NCBI GenBank assembly: GCA_033439795.1
Contig: JAUTDP010000012.1
Location: 1,364,001 to 1,428,000 of the forward strand
Direction of reading: 5' to 3'
Length of the DNA stretch: 64,000 nt
Origin: Sordaria brevicollis
Lineage: Eukaryota > Ascomycota > Sordariomycetes > Sordariales > Sordariaceae
A program made the position numbers and the translations under genes. Positions 20,401 through 33,416 of the stretch are shown in pieces (position 1 is the first letter of the stretch; the number at the start of each line of letters is the position of its first letter). The notes beneath the pieces are model-generated. The model ran no database searches, was not told the origin of the DNA, and saw only the letters and a list, made by a program, of their open reading frames with translations.

Positions 20401-23400
20401 TATCTCGGCTGCTATAAGGACAGCAATGCCAACCGTCTTGAGACCACTCAGGCGCAGTGGCCTGCCGATAACGAGAACGGGAAATGCCAGCAGTACGCCA
20501 TCACCAACAAGGCCGCCTTTGCCGGTACTCAATACACCTATGAATGCTGGGTTGGCCGGAGCATCCCTCCTGCGAGCTTGAAGGTTGATGACTACCTATG
20601 CAACACCTACGTCTGCCCTGGTGATAAGTCTCAGTTCTGCGGCGGTGTGGGCAGTTACATGATGATGTGGTATGACACTACTGCTTACTTCCCCGAGAAC
20701 GGCACCCTTGCTCCCGCTTTCAGGCCTCCTGCGAACAAGGAAGTTGTCGGTAACTGGGAGTATGCTGGTTGCCGTACTGACAGTTCGGCTTCCCCTCAAA
20801 GCAGAGCCCTCAATGACCGGATTGTTGGACAGTCTAGCACCAACACCATTGAGAACTGCGCCGCGGCTTGTGCTGACTTTTCTTTCTTTGGTGTTGAGTG
20901 GGGTGTTGAATGCTACTGCGGGAACAAGATCAATAGCAACAGCGTCCTTGCTGATGAGAAGACCTGCAACTACGTCTGCGGTGGTGATCCGACTGAGTTG
21001 TGCGGTGGTTCTGGACGTATCTCGGTTTATAAGAAGAAGGGCACTGTCATTACCAACCCATCATCAGGCGTGTCATCGTCGTCTGGAGCAGCATCCGGAA
21101 CGGCTTCTGCCACTGCTTCTGCTTCTTCCACGTCTTCATCGGCAGGTCCTTCCGGCACTCCTGGAATGCCACAGACCATTGGCCAGTATGTCTCCTTGGG
21201 TTGCTATAGCGATGCTGTTGCCTCCCGTTCTCTTCAGGGCAAGAACACCCAGTCCAACGTCATGAACCTCGACGACTGCGCTACGTACTGTGCTGGATTC
21301 AAGTATTTCGGTACCGAGTACTCGGCCGAGTGCTTCTGCGGCAATGAACTTCTCAATGGGGCTGCTCTGGTCACTGATGGCCGTTGCAATATGCTTTGTA
21401 ATGGTAACCAGCAACAAATCTGCGGTGGTAGCAATGGTCTGTCCATGTATCAGCTCAATCCCAACGGCACTTCCAGCTCAGTCACAGCTTCCGGCTCTGC
21501 CACCCAGTCAGCCACGACATCTGGTACCGCGTCCGGTTCTGCCTCGGGTTCTGCCTCGGGCTCTGGCGCCGTCTCTGCAACTGCCACGTCCTCTGGCCTG
21601 CCAACCAAGCCGACCGTCAACGTCAAATGCCCCGACAACAACGGCACCACCTACCTCTCCCTCAACGGCAAGACCTTCCTCCTCGAGTGCTTCACCGACC
21701 ACGAAGCTGGTGACCTGGCGCTCGCCTTCGTCGACAGCTACGCCCTTTGTGCCGAGAAGTGCTCTACCACCGCTCAATGTGTGGCTTTTGCGTACGTACC
21801 CGGTGGTACTGGTATCCAGGCTCCTTGCTACATGAAGAAGTCAGTTGGACGTGGGTTCAATAACCAGGCTGTTTGGGGTGCCCAGATCATTGCTGCTGCT
21901 CCTATTTCGAGTGCTCCTGTGACGAGCGCACCTGCGTCGACGGCAAGTGTGTCGGGCTCGGCTGCTGGTAGTGCTAATCCTGCTGGGTCAATCATCACGG
22001 CCTCAACTGCTACCGGCTCTGTGACCGGTTCTGTCGCCGCTTCTGGCTCCGAGTCAGCTGCTACCGGCTCAACTGTCGCCAGTGCCTCAGGATCGGTCGT
22101 CACCTCTGCCCCTGCCAGTGTTGTCACCTCGACTGCTGGAGCATCATCTGCCTCCGGCAGCGATGCCGGCTCTGTTGCCGCTTCTGTTACCTCGGCGGCC
22201 GGCTCCGGAGCTGCCTCAGGGGCTGCCTCAGGAACTACTTCTGGCGCGGCATCGACTGCGGCATCGGTTGATCCTAGTGGCAGTGCCGCTCCCAGCGATA
22301 GTGTTGCTCCCTCAGGAAGTGTCGCCCCGTCTGGAAGTGGTGTTGCCTCAGTCGCTCCCTCGGGCAGTGTTGCTCCCTCAGACTCTGTTGCTCCCTCCGG
22401 CAGTGTGGCTCCATCCGTGGCTCCTTCGGGCAGCGTCGCCCCGTCTGGAAGTGTTGCTCCATCTGTCGCCCCCTCAGGAAGTGTTGCGGCTTCAGGTAGC
22501 GTTGCTCCCAGTGGTAGTGTTGTAGCCTCCGTTGCTCCCTCCGGCAGCGTCGACCCGTCTGTTGCTCCATCGGTTGCCCCGTCTGAAAGCGTTGCCCCAT
22601 CTGAAAGTGTCGCTCCATCTGTTGCCCCTAGTGGTAGTGTTGCTCCCTCGGGTAGTGTTGCTTCCTCTGTGGCTCCCTCGGATAGTGTCGCTCCTTCGGG
22701 TAGTGGTGCTGCCTCTGTTGCTCCATCAGGAAGCGCTGCCCCGTCTGAAAGTGTTGCTGGAAGTGTTGCTCCTAGTAACTCCGCGAGCGGTGCTCCTGCA
22801 AACTCTGCAAGTGTTGCTCCCAGCATTGCTCCCAGCGTTGCTCCAGGATCGGGCTCAACCACTTCTGCCCCAGCAATCATCACCTCAGCTCCTCCTGCAA
22901 CCTCAGCCCCCGCGGTTGTCAGCAGTTCAGCAGCTCCTCCTTCTCCTCCTCCTCCTCCTCCGCCCACCAGCACCGCGGCTGCTTCCACTACATCAACGAG
23001 CCCCGTCCCAGCCGGACCCACGATTCCTACTGTTGTGAACTGGGACTACGCAGGATGTGCTAGCGACTCCAACACGGCCGCACCTACGGCTCGCGCGCTC
23101 AATGGCACCTATCTGTACGACAGCAACGCCATGACCATCCAGAAATGTCTCGATTTCTGTGCCCAAGCAAATTATCCCCTTGCTGGCCTCGAGTTCCAAT
23201 CCCAATGTTACTGTGGTCTAGAGCTCAAGCCCCTCTATAGTTTCGGCCAGACCGGTTGCAACCTCACCTGCGTTGGCGATCCATCCACACGATGCGGTGG
23301 CCGTGCTCGTCTGGATGTTTTCCGACAGTCCAACTACGTCATGCCCCGTCTTGTCAACCCATCAAACGTGAACGGACGCCTCGCCACGCCACAGGGCTGC

Positions 23401-23850
23401 TACGTTGATAGCGCTACCGCACGCCTTCTCAAGGCGTATTCTTTCACAAACAATAGCATGACGGTTGAGTTGTGCCACGGCAGCTGCCAGTCGAGGGGCT
23501 ACAGTATGTTCGGCGTGGAATACGGTAGAGAATGCTACTGCGGCAATTCACTGCCGGATACGGCTGTGCAAGCCTCAGAGATGTACGAATGCAAGAGGAG
23601 TTTCTGCCCGGGTGACAAGACGGAGTTCTGCGGCGCTGGGTCGAGGCTGTTGGTCTATAACATCCAGCCTGCTGTGGCTCCTACTTTTGTGAGGAGGAGC
23701 ATAGGGAATAGGGCTGCCGAGACGCCCAAAGTGAAGCTACCGAAGTTAAGGGAAGAGGAGTATGAACTGAACTGGGATGGTGAGGGAGGTGTGGGACAAG
23801 TGAAGAGAAGTGGGTGGAATAACAGAGTTGAGAGGAGATGGGGAAGGTGA
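17461..23850 (+). CDS. Giant secreted protein: beta-propeller-like head plus five WSC domains
   Basis: 2108 residues from two exons, 17461-17554 and 17618-23850; the 63-bp intron has GTAAGT and GCTAAC. Exon 1 encodes a signal peptide (1-21). Residues about 32-555 resemble PQQ/quinoprotein-type beta-propellers, with repeated Y-V-L-D/Y-A-L-like strands and Gly-rich loops. About 556-940 are beta-sandwich repeats like the ASH/DUF1573 kind. Five WSC carbohydrate-binding domains start near 957, 1077, 1221, 1839 and 1956, each with eight-cysteine spacing and the typical C-Y-C-G-N and C-G-G/C-G-A segments. A cysteine-bearing PAN-like module lies at about 1365-1458, and a Ser/Ala/Pro/Gly/Val repeat fills about 1460-1833. 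No transmembrane or GPI signal is visible; the tail is basic. It is probably a cell-wall glycoprotein; enzymatic activity of the propeller is not established. Confidence 0.9.
22260..22860 (+). repeat. In-frame minisatellite encoding SGSVAP-type repeats
   Basis: Degenerate 15-18-bp units of the type GGCAGTGTTGCTCCCTC, repeated about thirty times without a stop, encode a Ser/Gly/Val/Ala/Pro stalk. Units vary mainly at third positions. The antisense strand is also open across the array, which is a side effect of the repeat. Confidence 0.9.
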
Positions 23851-24565
23851 TGATAATCTTTGACTTGGACACGCTCTTTTCGTTTCTTCTTGTTTAGTCC
23901 TCGTTACATACAAGCCCTTTATTTGTTGTTAGACATGTGGATAAGTGGTAGGCGTGGATGGGTGTAATAGTTGGTGGTTTGTTGGTTGGATAGTGTAGAG
24001 TAAAGGCAGCGAACGCATGCACAATGATCTCCTAATGTAATCAAGATGTTGTTCTGATATCATGACTTTTGCTTTCGTGTCGTTGACTGAATTGCGCCAT
24101 GAGAAATAGTTGAGTGTTTCGTAGGCCATGGTGTTTGTCAACCAGATCGGATGCAATTCAGGGGTCCAGGAACCAGCTCAGGGGTAATACACCTACAACC
24201 CTAACCCCATCTCAGTCCACCGTGGCCCGTGCTGCCAAGCATTGGCCCTGGTTCGAAGCTCCGCAGAGGCTCCAAAAAAATTCCGGCGGGCGGCACAACG
24301 GGGACCGGCACCTCTTGCGAGTCTCGACGCGGGATTGACCAGGACCTTGCGCTTGCCGGACGGAGAAGGAACCTCGCTGCGCTGCCACTTTGCCCGTGAC
24401 AGACACCTTCGGCCCCGATTTCCCGCGCCGGACGGACCCCTCTTCCTCAACACCCACTCTTCCGAACCGACGACGACAACCACCCCACACGTCGTCGCCA
24501 ATTCCGACCGGAAACCAGAGCGTCGTCCCGTCCGAAGAACGCCGCCGGTTTACACATAATTCACA
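23851..24565. other. Intergenic region between WSC gene and MRPL7
   Basis: The first half is AT-rich and contains the 3' end of the WSC gene; the last 150 bases are C-rich and end in a short leader with TTTACACATAATTCACA before the MRPL7 ATG. No coding sequence is supported. Confidence 0.5.
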
Positions 24566-26000
24566 ATGGCCACCAGTCTCCGCGGGGTCTCGAGATCGGC
24601 TCGCGCCCTTCAGCCTTTCTCTTCCACCCAGTTCGCTTCCGTCCGAAGATGCGCCTCGACACAGGCTCCCGGCTCCGGCGCTACCCCGGCTGCCGCTTCG
24701 AAGAACATCCCCGATCTCGCCGAGCTTGAGACACGGTCGGCATTGGAGGCTCCCCTCCCCAGCGCAGAGGACAAGAAGGACTTCAGGCCATGGAAGCGCG
24801 CGGCCGACAGGAAGGCGAGGTTGCCTAGCAGCAGGTGTGTTTCTGCCTACCTATACCTCTACGACACACACAGGCTTCATGCCACAAGACCACGAACGAG
24901 ATAACTAAATACCATCCTCCCACGATGACAGATACCAATACCACCCCCCCAAGTACAACCGCGGGCCCCTCCACCCCATCCAATCCCCCCCTTCCTCCGA
25001 CCCCATCGCACGCGACTTCGTGCCCGGTCCCTTCAACATGCCCCGCCTCAAGGAAACCTTCCGGACCAACCTCGCCTCCGACCTCATGACCCTCGCCTAC
25101 ATCCACATTCCCCCCGGCACACCCAAAAAGGAACCCACCGAACGCCTGCGCTCATGGGAAGGCGACTCTCCTTACTTCGCCAACCGCGCCCGCCGCGCGC
25201 CCCGCGGTGCTCCCGAGCTGCCCATTCGCGAGCGCGACATCACCTTCCGCAACATTCCCGAAATCAAAGAAATCACCGTCTCCACCTTCGTGCCCGCGGG
25301 TCTCAAAGATCCCAACGTTCTGATCGTTGCGAGAGCCGTGTTGCTGGCCATGACTGGGTCAGTGCCGGAGATGACAAAGTCCAAGAATTCCGTGGTGCAG
25401 TGGCAGCTGCAGGCGAACAAGACGGCGGGTTGCAAGACGACGATTTACGGCAACGCGGCGTGGGAGTTTTTGGATCGCATGATCCATTTGGTCTTTCCCA
25501 GGATTAAGGATTGGAAGGGTGTCAAGGGGAGTACCGGTGATGGGAGCGGTAATGTCCAGTTTGGATTGAATCCGGAGGATGTGCAACTGTTTCCGGAGGT
25601 GGAGTGTAATTATGATGTGAGTTTGGACCTGGGTTGAAACGAGAAGGGGCTGGGGTTGGGGCTGGAGCTGGAGTGGGAGCTGAGTTAAAGCTGAATTGGA
25701 AGAGCAGCGAAGACGGAGAGTCTCCAGTACTTGCTCTGACTCCAAACTCTGGCTCAGGCTCATACTCTGACTCTGGTTCAGGCTCTGGGTCTGGCTCCTG
25801 CTCTGGCTCCTGCTCTGGCTCTGTTTCTGCCGGACTTCAGTTTTTCTTTTGAAGATGTATTGCTAACTCACTTGCTACTCTAGATGTACCCCGCCAAGAT
25901 GATCCCTGGTTGCCACATCGCCATCAAGACGACAGCCACCTCTGACAGGCAGGCCAAGCTTCTTCTTCAGGGCCTCGGTATTCCTTTCTACAGCACCTAA
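24566..26000 (+). CDS. mrpl7: Mitochondrial large-subunit ribosomal protein uL5m (MRPL7)
   Basis: 356 residues from three exons: 24566-24834, 24932-25616 and 25884-26000. The first 30 residues are rich in Arg, Ser and Ala with almost no acid, as in a mitochondrial targeting peptide. The globular part carries the ribosomal L5 features: a segment on the order of V-P-A-G-L-K-D-P-N-V-L near the middle, the S-V-V-Q-W-Q-L-type beta strand with K-T-A-G-C-K-T, and at the C-terminus the G-C-H-I-A-I-K-T-T-A strand followed by A-K-L-L-L-Q-G-L-G-I-P-F. It sits in the central protuberance of the mitoribosome and contacts 5S-like rRNA elements or the P-site tRNA in homologues. The second intron (267 bp) contains a repeat array. 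It is convergent with the fes1 gene, with about 650 bp between stops. Confidence 0.93.
25735..25835 (+). repeat. CTCTGGCTC-type tandem repeat inside MRPL7 intron 2
   Basis: Imperfect copies of a 6-12-bp unit built from CTCTGG and CTC (GGCTCAGGCTC, GGCTCCTGCTCTGG and similar) fill about 100 bases of the 267-bp intron. The intron is unusually long for this window, and the array explains most of the excess. Confidence 0.85.
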
Positions 26001-26656
26001 GCGGCTAAACGGGCTGGTTTTGAAAGGTTGAGCCAGGAGAAGCGCAGAGGAAAACGGGGTGGCAGCCAAACATCTAGAAGAGTGTACGGATGATGACGGC
26101 TGAGGAGGAAGAGATGCGTGAAACTTTGTACAATACGAATGCACCACATAAGGGACGATGTATGTTGGGTGTATATACCTTTTTTTTGTAACAACATCAC
26201 GAGAGGGAGAAAGTTCATAGACGATATGTTGGGAAGGATATGGCAGGCAAAATACCACTGGGGTAGTAGAGAAACAAAAACAGTAAAATTTGCAAAGCCG
26301 TCAGGATCCATGAAAGCATATTCACGGTGTGAAAGAAGCAGCTGATGTCGAAGAAAGTTTGTGGTACAATTGAGTGAACCAAGTTGTTATCAATTTCCGT
26401 CCGCTCTTGACGGATATTGTTGTGGGTATTTGCTTCATAAACATCTCTCAAGTCTATCATTCCATGTCCATACCCCTCTCTAACTTGCAGAACAGGTCAA
26501 GGCATCATGACAAAACATAACCCCATCATCTAGATCAGCATCCATACATAGCTCAAAAGCAAAAGAACCCAGAACGCCTTTTTCCATGCCCAAAACCAAA
26601 TAGATCTTGTACTCTTTTCCCTTTCCTTTTTCGTCATCATTCACCCCCTACGTCCC
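26001..26656. other. Shared 3' region between convergent MRPL7 and fes1
   Basis: AT-richer than the neighbouring genes and without coding frames. It must contain both polyadenylation sites; a T-run at about 26183 and several AATAAA-like A-rich stretches are visible but cannot be assigned safely. Confidence 0.5.
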
Positions 26657-27394
26657 TTACGAGGAGTTAGCCTTCGCCCTCAACCACTCAATAACCTCAT
26701 CCACCTTATCCATATCCGCCGCGTCCACCTTCTTGTTCCCACTGCTCACCAGCACCTCATGGCCGCGCTTATGCATCTCCTCCGCGGCGACATCCATAGC
26801 CGGCTGATAATTCCTGACCGCCGAACTCAACGCATACGTCGCCTTTCTCCTAACCTTTTCCGTTTCTCCTTCCTCCATCGCCAGCTTAACGAGCTTCGGC
26901 ACACCACCCATCGCCAACAACCTCTCCTGCGTCTTCTCGTTGTTTTGGACAGCGGTACCGACGCACCACGCAGCAAAGAACCTCATTTCTTCCTCTTCGT
27001 GTTCCAAAACGTTGAGTAGCGGCGTCCACAACGAAAGCTTCTCAAGCAAGTTGGCGTTGTCGAGGTTCTCGATAAGCTGCTCAAAGTTGTCAAAGGCGAT
27101 CAACCGGTTCTCGAGCGTGACTTCGGGCGAGGGGTCGGTGATCACTTCGATGGCGGCCTTCATGAGTTCGGCTTCGGAAGGGCCGCCGAAGAGGGAGGCG
27201 AGAACTTCGGGGTCGATTGGTCGCGGGCCGGGGGCCGTGACTTCGGGTGCAGGGGAGGTAGCTACGGCGCCGGAACCGGGGGCGGGGCCTTCAATGGAGG
27301 CGGGTGTGTTGCCGTTGGAGTGGGATTGACCGGCTTGAGCGGCGGTTTGGGCCTCGATGGACCATTTTAGGAGGTTGCTGAGGTTTTTGTCCAT
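26657..27394 (-). CDS. fes1: Hsp70 nucleotide exchange factor Fes1
   Basis: Single-exon, 245-residue cytosolic protein. It begins M-D-K-N-L-S-N-L-L-K-W-S-I-E, the usual start of Fes1 proteins. A Pro/Ala/Gly-rich linker follows (about 20-55), then R-P-I-D-P-E-V-L-A-S-L-F-G-G, and an armadillo-repeat region with the motif A-A-W-C-V-G-T-A-V-Q-N-N and later T-Y-A-L-S-S-A-V-R-N. These are hallmarks of the Fes1/HspBP1 family, which binds the Hsp70 ATPase lobe and releases ADP, sending misfolded proteins to refolding or degradation. Length fits the family, though yeast Fes1 is somewhat longer at about 290 residues. Start and stop are clean and no intron is needed. Confidence 0.95.
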   Translation of the reverse strand: MDKNLSNLLKWSIEAQTAAQAGQSHSNGNTPASIEGPAPGSGAVATSPAPEVTAPGPRPIDPEVLASLFGGPSEAELMKAAIEVITDPSPEVTLENRLIAFDNFEQLIENLDNANLLEKLSLWTPLLNVLEHEEEEMRFFAAWCVGTAVQNNEKTQERLLAMGGVPKLVKLAMEEGETEKVRRKATYALSSAVRNYQPAMDVAAEEMHKRGHEVLVSSGNKKVDAADMDKVDEVIEWLRAKANSS

Positions 27395-30159
27395 TTTGGA
27401 TGTGTGCGGTTTGTGGTTTGTGGTTTGTTTGGTAAGGTGTTTTGTTTGGTTGAGACTCTGGATGTGTTCGTGTCTAATGGTTTGCGCCGGGACGTGTTTT
27501 GGTTGAAAGATGGAGATTTGGTTCGTTTGGTTTGAAGACTCGGTCGTTATTCGATGCGAAGTAGCTGTATCAAAGGTCCAACGAGGTCTTTGATTTTCGT
27601 GTGATGGATGAATATGGATGCAGTCTCGGCTATGTTATTGTTAAGTTATTGTTTGCGCCCCGCCATGTTACAAATGATATAAGAAGCGATAAGAACTGGT
27701 TTGCGCAAGGCTGACTTATCGATAATGCCGATTGCTGTCCAATCCCATCTCGATGGTTCTTTGACTTTCAGGAAAGTTCGGTCCAAAAGCGGCTTAGCGC
27801 CTTCCCCACGTGTTGCTGGCTTGGTGCTCGGCTGGCAATTTGGAAAAGGAATGAGACGTGGAGCCGCTTGTTTTAAAGAGAAGACAAGGCTGATTCCGCC
27901 AAGCTTCCTTTCCCGAAATCAAGTCGCCTAGAAAAGGATGAATAACTTCAAACTTCTAGAAGGAAATAAGACATCAAACGAACATGGGCAATCATCAATG
28001 TTCATCACAGGGGTTGTGAAAATGGAAGGAGGTTCGAAATGAACAAGTCAAAGCTCGGGCATGTGCTTCGAACAGCTCCTTCCCAAGAGCTGAGATGGTC
28101 TGTGCACTGCCCCTCCACACCTTTCACAACTTCAACGCACGATGAGGAAAGCGGGCAGGAGCTGCCCCACCTTGCCCCTCTGTCGCTGTTGCTCCAAGCC
28201 GTCGCAACTTGCGGGGGAGACACAACAGCACGACAGACGACGAGACAGGCTGACATTGATTGGCCTCTGAATGGTTACAGCATTTCAATATTCAGTAGCA
28301 GTGGCCTCGCTTCGATTCGGGTGAGCGTATAATGGTGACAACAAAAGAATAACAAGGAGGCTGGTAACTGGTTGGAGAAGGTCGCACTGACCATGAGCAT
28401 CCAACAGGAGGGGACTGGCGTTTGAGAATGCGCCCCTTCACAACCAAAGCCGGGTCGCTTGACGCTTTGACGAGCTCGTAGAATGCTTTGATATCGTCGA
28501 CGTCGACGCGGGGTTAGTCCAGACTGGTCGATTGGTGTTTGGTGTCTAGGAGTTGTCTCTGGCGTCCACGTAGGTCCGATATTCAAGCTTGTTGTCGAGA
28601 TCCCGCCCACAATGCTACTGCCTGGCCCACCGTCATCGATACCCACCACGCTGGGAACACATGCATTGATGATTGAACGGATGGCCCAGCCGCGCCATGT
28701 CCGAACATGTTGCGGAACTCGTCGCTTTCGCTTGGCAGTTGTCGTTTCTCGTAGATTTGTATATAATCGAGACGCAAAGACTCCAGGCTTCTGATATTGA
28801 TGCTCCTTTTAGATCGCTGAAACGGGGAATGGTGATCATCGGTCCCGGGAATGCCGTCCCAACGTCTGACAAGGCTGACATTTTAAAGTGCGGTGCATAC
28901 GCAAGCCACCCGTGCGCAGCACAAGGAATAACAATCGGCGGCGCCTGGAGAAGAACCTAGATCGATGTTCATGTCAGGCTTCAAGAAAGGAGACGAGATG
29001 CCTGCTTGGCAAGACAAGATAGTGATCAGTGATGCGTATTTCGATTCGTTGTCTTTGTCGTTTGGAATGCAAAATATCCTGATACCTAATGGGCCATACG
29101 TCAGCTAAACTTGGTCCAACTCGAACAGCGAAACAAAAGTTCCAATTCCAGGCTGTGGTGGTGTGGTGGTGGTGGATGGTGGGATGAAGTAGGTAGATGC
29201 CAATAAGCCGTTGTTGCTGTTGGTGGTAGTGCCATAGTGGTGGTTCTGGACTGTGGCGGTACCTCGCTCTCATTCGCAAAGTGATGATGGTTCCTTGGAA
29301 TCGACACCACTGCTGAAAGTCCCCGTACCGTATGGACCCGAGTGGCATACCGTAGGCTATCTCCGTCAGATCCCGTGTACCGGTGCGGCCACCTCAAAAG
29401 ACACTCGGACCCCCGGGGCCATGGGGTTTGCGATCCGGACAAGCTCCCAAGAGATCGTAATCAGCGACAGGCTCCAACAGAAGAGACGGTAAAGAAGACA
29501 TTGGGTCTTCTGGAATTGCGAGCGCGTTCTTCAGGAGGAGTAATAAACAAGTAATGAACGGGGTGCGACCAGGGGGCAACGACCAGGTACGACGGCAACA
29601 ACGCAGGGGATGGACATGGAATTGAATTGAGAGTCCATCCACGGACCAGCCACGCTCTCCCACGCAGTCTCATTATAGCAATCGCCTAGCTACCACTAGC
29701 TGCCCGCCCGTCGTTCGGCACGCAGCGGTGACGACCCCGGCCGGGCTGTAATTCTAAGGAGTATAAGGAGATGCCGTCTTGAATGTCAACGGGCTGCCAG
29801 TTGTCAGAACATGTCGAACAGTCAAAGAAGGTCGCCTCCGAGGGGCGGAAGCCTTCCCAAAGAGTGTTGGCGGCAGGAAGATCCCCTTGTCCTCCCAAAA
29901 TTAGGCGGTGTCTCCTACCCACTTTACGGATCGCAGGCCACTCAAGGAATCCACCTTGAGCCACCCCGATCCAAGCATGACACTGTGAGTTGACAAGTTG
30001 TCACCACGAAGATGCCAGACGGCAAGGGGGCGGTGCGGCCAGTGCTTGTGTCAGTGATTTGGTGATTTCATGTTGAAAGCGAACAGCGAAGAGAGAGGGG
30101 ATGAAGTGGTGGAAGATGGTTGCGGCAATGTTATGCTGTGTTGTGCAAGTAATGTAGTT

Positions 30160-30191
<32 letters not shown>

Positions 30192-30916
30192 AATGGTCCA
30201 TCAAGCCATTCCGTCTATCGTGAACCAACAATGCAGCCAGGCAGCGCAGCCCAGCGAACGAAGGACTCCGACCCGGACAGGAGCTTGTACGTCTGCCTGG
30301 CTTCCGCTTCAGTTGTTCGCTGTCAGTTCAGTGTGTTCGGGTCCGAGTGCCAATGACTTCGGTGTCAGTGCCGTCGACTGTCGTTGTCGCAAACTGAATG
30401 AAATGGCAAAGCAAGAGCAACCCGCATTTCCTTCTCCGCCAGCCTGCCTGCCAAGTCCCATCCAATGTGCTGTGAGGTGACCAGGCCCAGTCCCCAACCA
30501 AGCAAGCCAGGCCAGCAGTGCCCGTCTGTCCAGTTCCCCGGCCCAGTCCAAGTCCCCAATCATCAACCTGCTGCGTGTGCCCCCCCAGTCCGCCATCCGT
30601 TCCCTCGCACCTGGCACCACAGCAATCCATCCCCTTACCTCCCCTACCTCTCCCCCCTCAATCCACCCGCCCAGGACCGCCGCCTCGTACTCCCAAAGCT
30701 GACCTTAAATTCACCTCCCCTTTTCCAACTCCTCCGCCTACCGAACAACTTTCTCAATTTTTGCCCCAACAACGTCTCTACGTCCTTCGGCAACACCACT
30801 CTCAGCCAAATCATCATCGCTCCATCGATCCGGGAATCGTCGAGCGTATTTAATTAACTCTTCTTCTGTACCTTTTGCTTAATCCGACACTTTTCGTCAC
30901 CACCTAATCTATCACA
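27395..30916. other. Divergent upstream region of fes1 and actin
   Basis: 3.5 kb without a supported gene between two divergently transcribed housekeeping genes. Near the actin end (30480-30900) the sequence is strongly C- and T-rich with long CCCC/TCC tracts, typical of highly expressed Sordariaceae promoters and leaders. A CACATC/TGGTGG-rich patch lies at 29150-29240 and a TCG triplet repeat at 30161-30190. Confidence 0.5.
30161..30190 (+). repeat. (TCG)10 microsatellite upstream of actin
   Basis: Ten uninterrupted TCG triplets in non-coding DNA about 730 bp before the actin start codon. Confidence 0.95.
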
Positions 30917-32643
<1,727 letters not shown>

Positions 32644-33416
32644 AGTGGGTGCCCTTGAGAGGTCGTTGTTGCAGTTGGAAGCGGAGCGTCGTCGGCTTAC
32701 ACCTTGTATGTAGTTCAATAAATGGAACAATCCACGACTGTCACGAGCCAGCGCCAATTGGGGACATAACACCCCTATCTGCGTCAAGTAGCAACAACAT
32801 GTCTGCATTGCGCGTGTATTCTGCACAGGTCTCTCTTATACGAAAAGTAGTGAGCGTGGTCAGAAGGGGGTTGGCGTCTCTTTTCTCTACTAGAAGACAT
32901 AAATAATGGCCTCTTTTTTTCTGTTTTCTGGGTGGGCGGCGACGGCTGCGAATGCGTGGGAACCAGGCGATATCAAGTATGCGGGCTTCTTGATCTTGCC
33001 AACACCCTTTCTCTATTTACTACACTTTTAGCAGCAAGTTTTAGTCACAACTGGGCAATTCGAGGTTATCGTGGATGAAAATATCATCAAAATTAAGCAG
33101 CGTTTTTTAGTCTAGAAACATTTCCCCGCGCCTCTCTGTGTAACAAGTGACGATACAAGCCAAGGACAAAGGGGATCTTGCTGGCCGTCAAGGTATTAGA
33201 TCCACCGTGATATCGAGAGGCATGTGCTTTGAGGACATAAGACCCCCACGATAAGAACGCAGCAATAATACCGATCCAAGCGATCCTCACCGCTCTTGAT
33301 TCGAGTAGCAAGCAGCTGTTTGCATGACCGGACATGGTCAAGGGTGTGAACCAGCGGAAGAATCTCGATGGCTTCGATCTTTTGTTTATTTGCTTCTAGT
33401 AACAGCATGGGCATCC
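32644..33416. other. Shared 3' region between convergent actin and GGQ-protein gene
   Basis: Contains the actin 3' untranslated region, including TTCAATAAATGG at about 32713, which may be a polyadenylation signal (AATAAA). No coding frame is supported. Confidence 0.55.

Noticed and set aside
21828..23021. 397-codon minus-strand frame in the WSC gene
   Set aside because: It mirrors the Ser/Ala/Pro/Val repeat array and continues as low-complexity sequence; an open antisense frame is expected for such a repeat.
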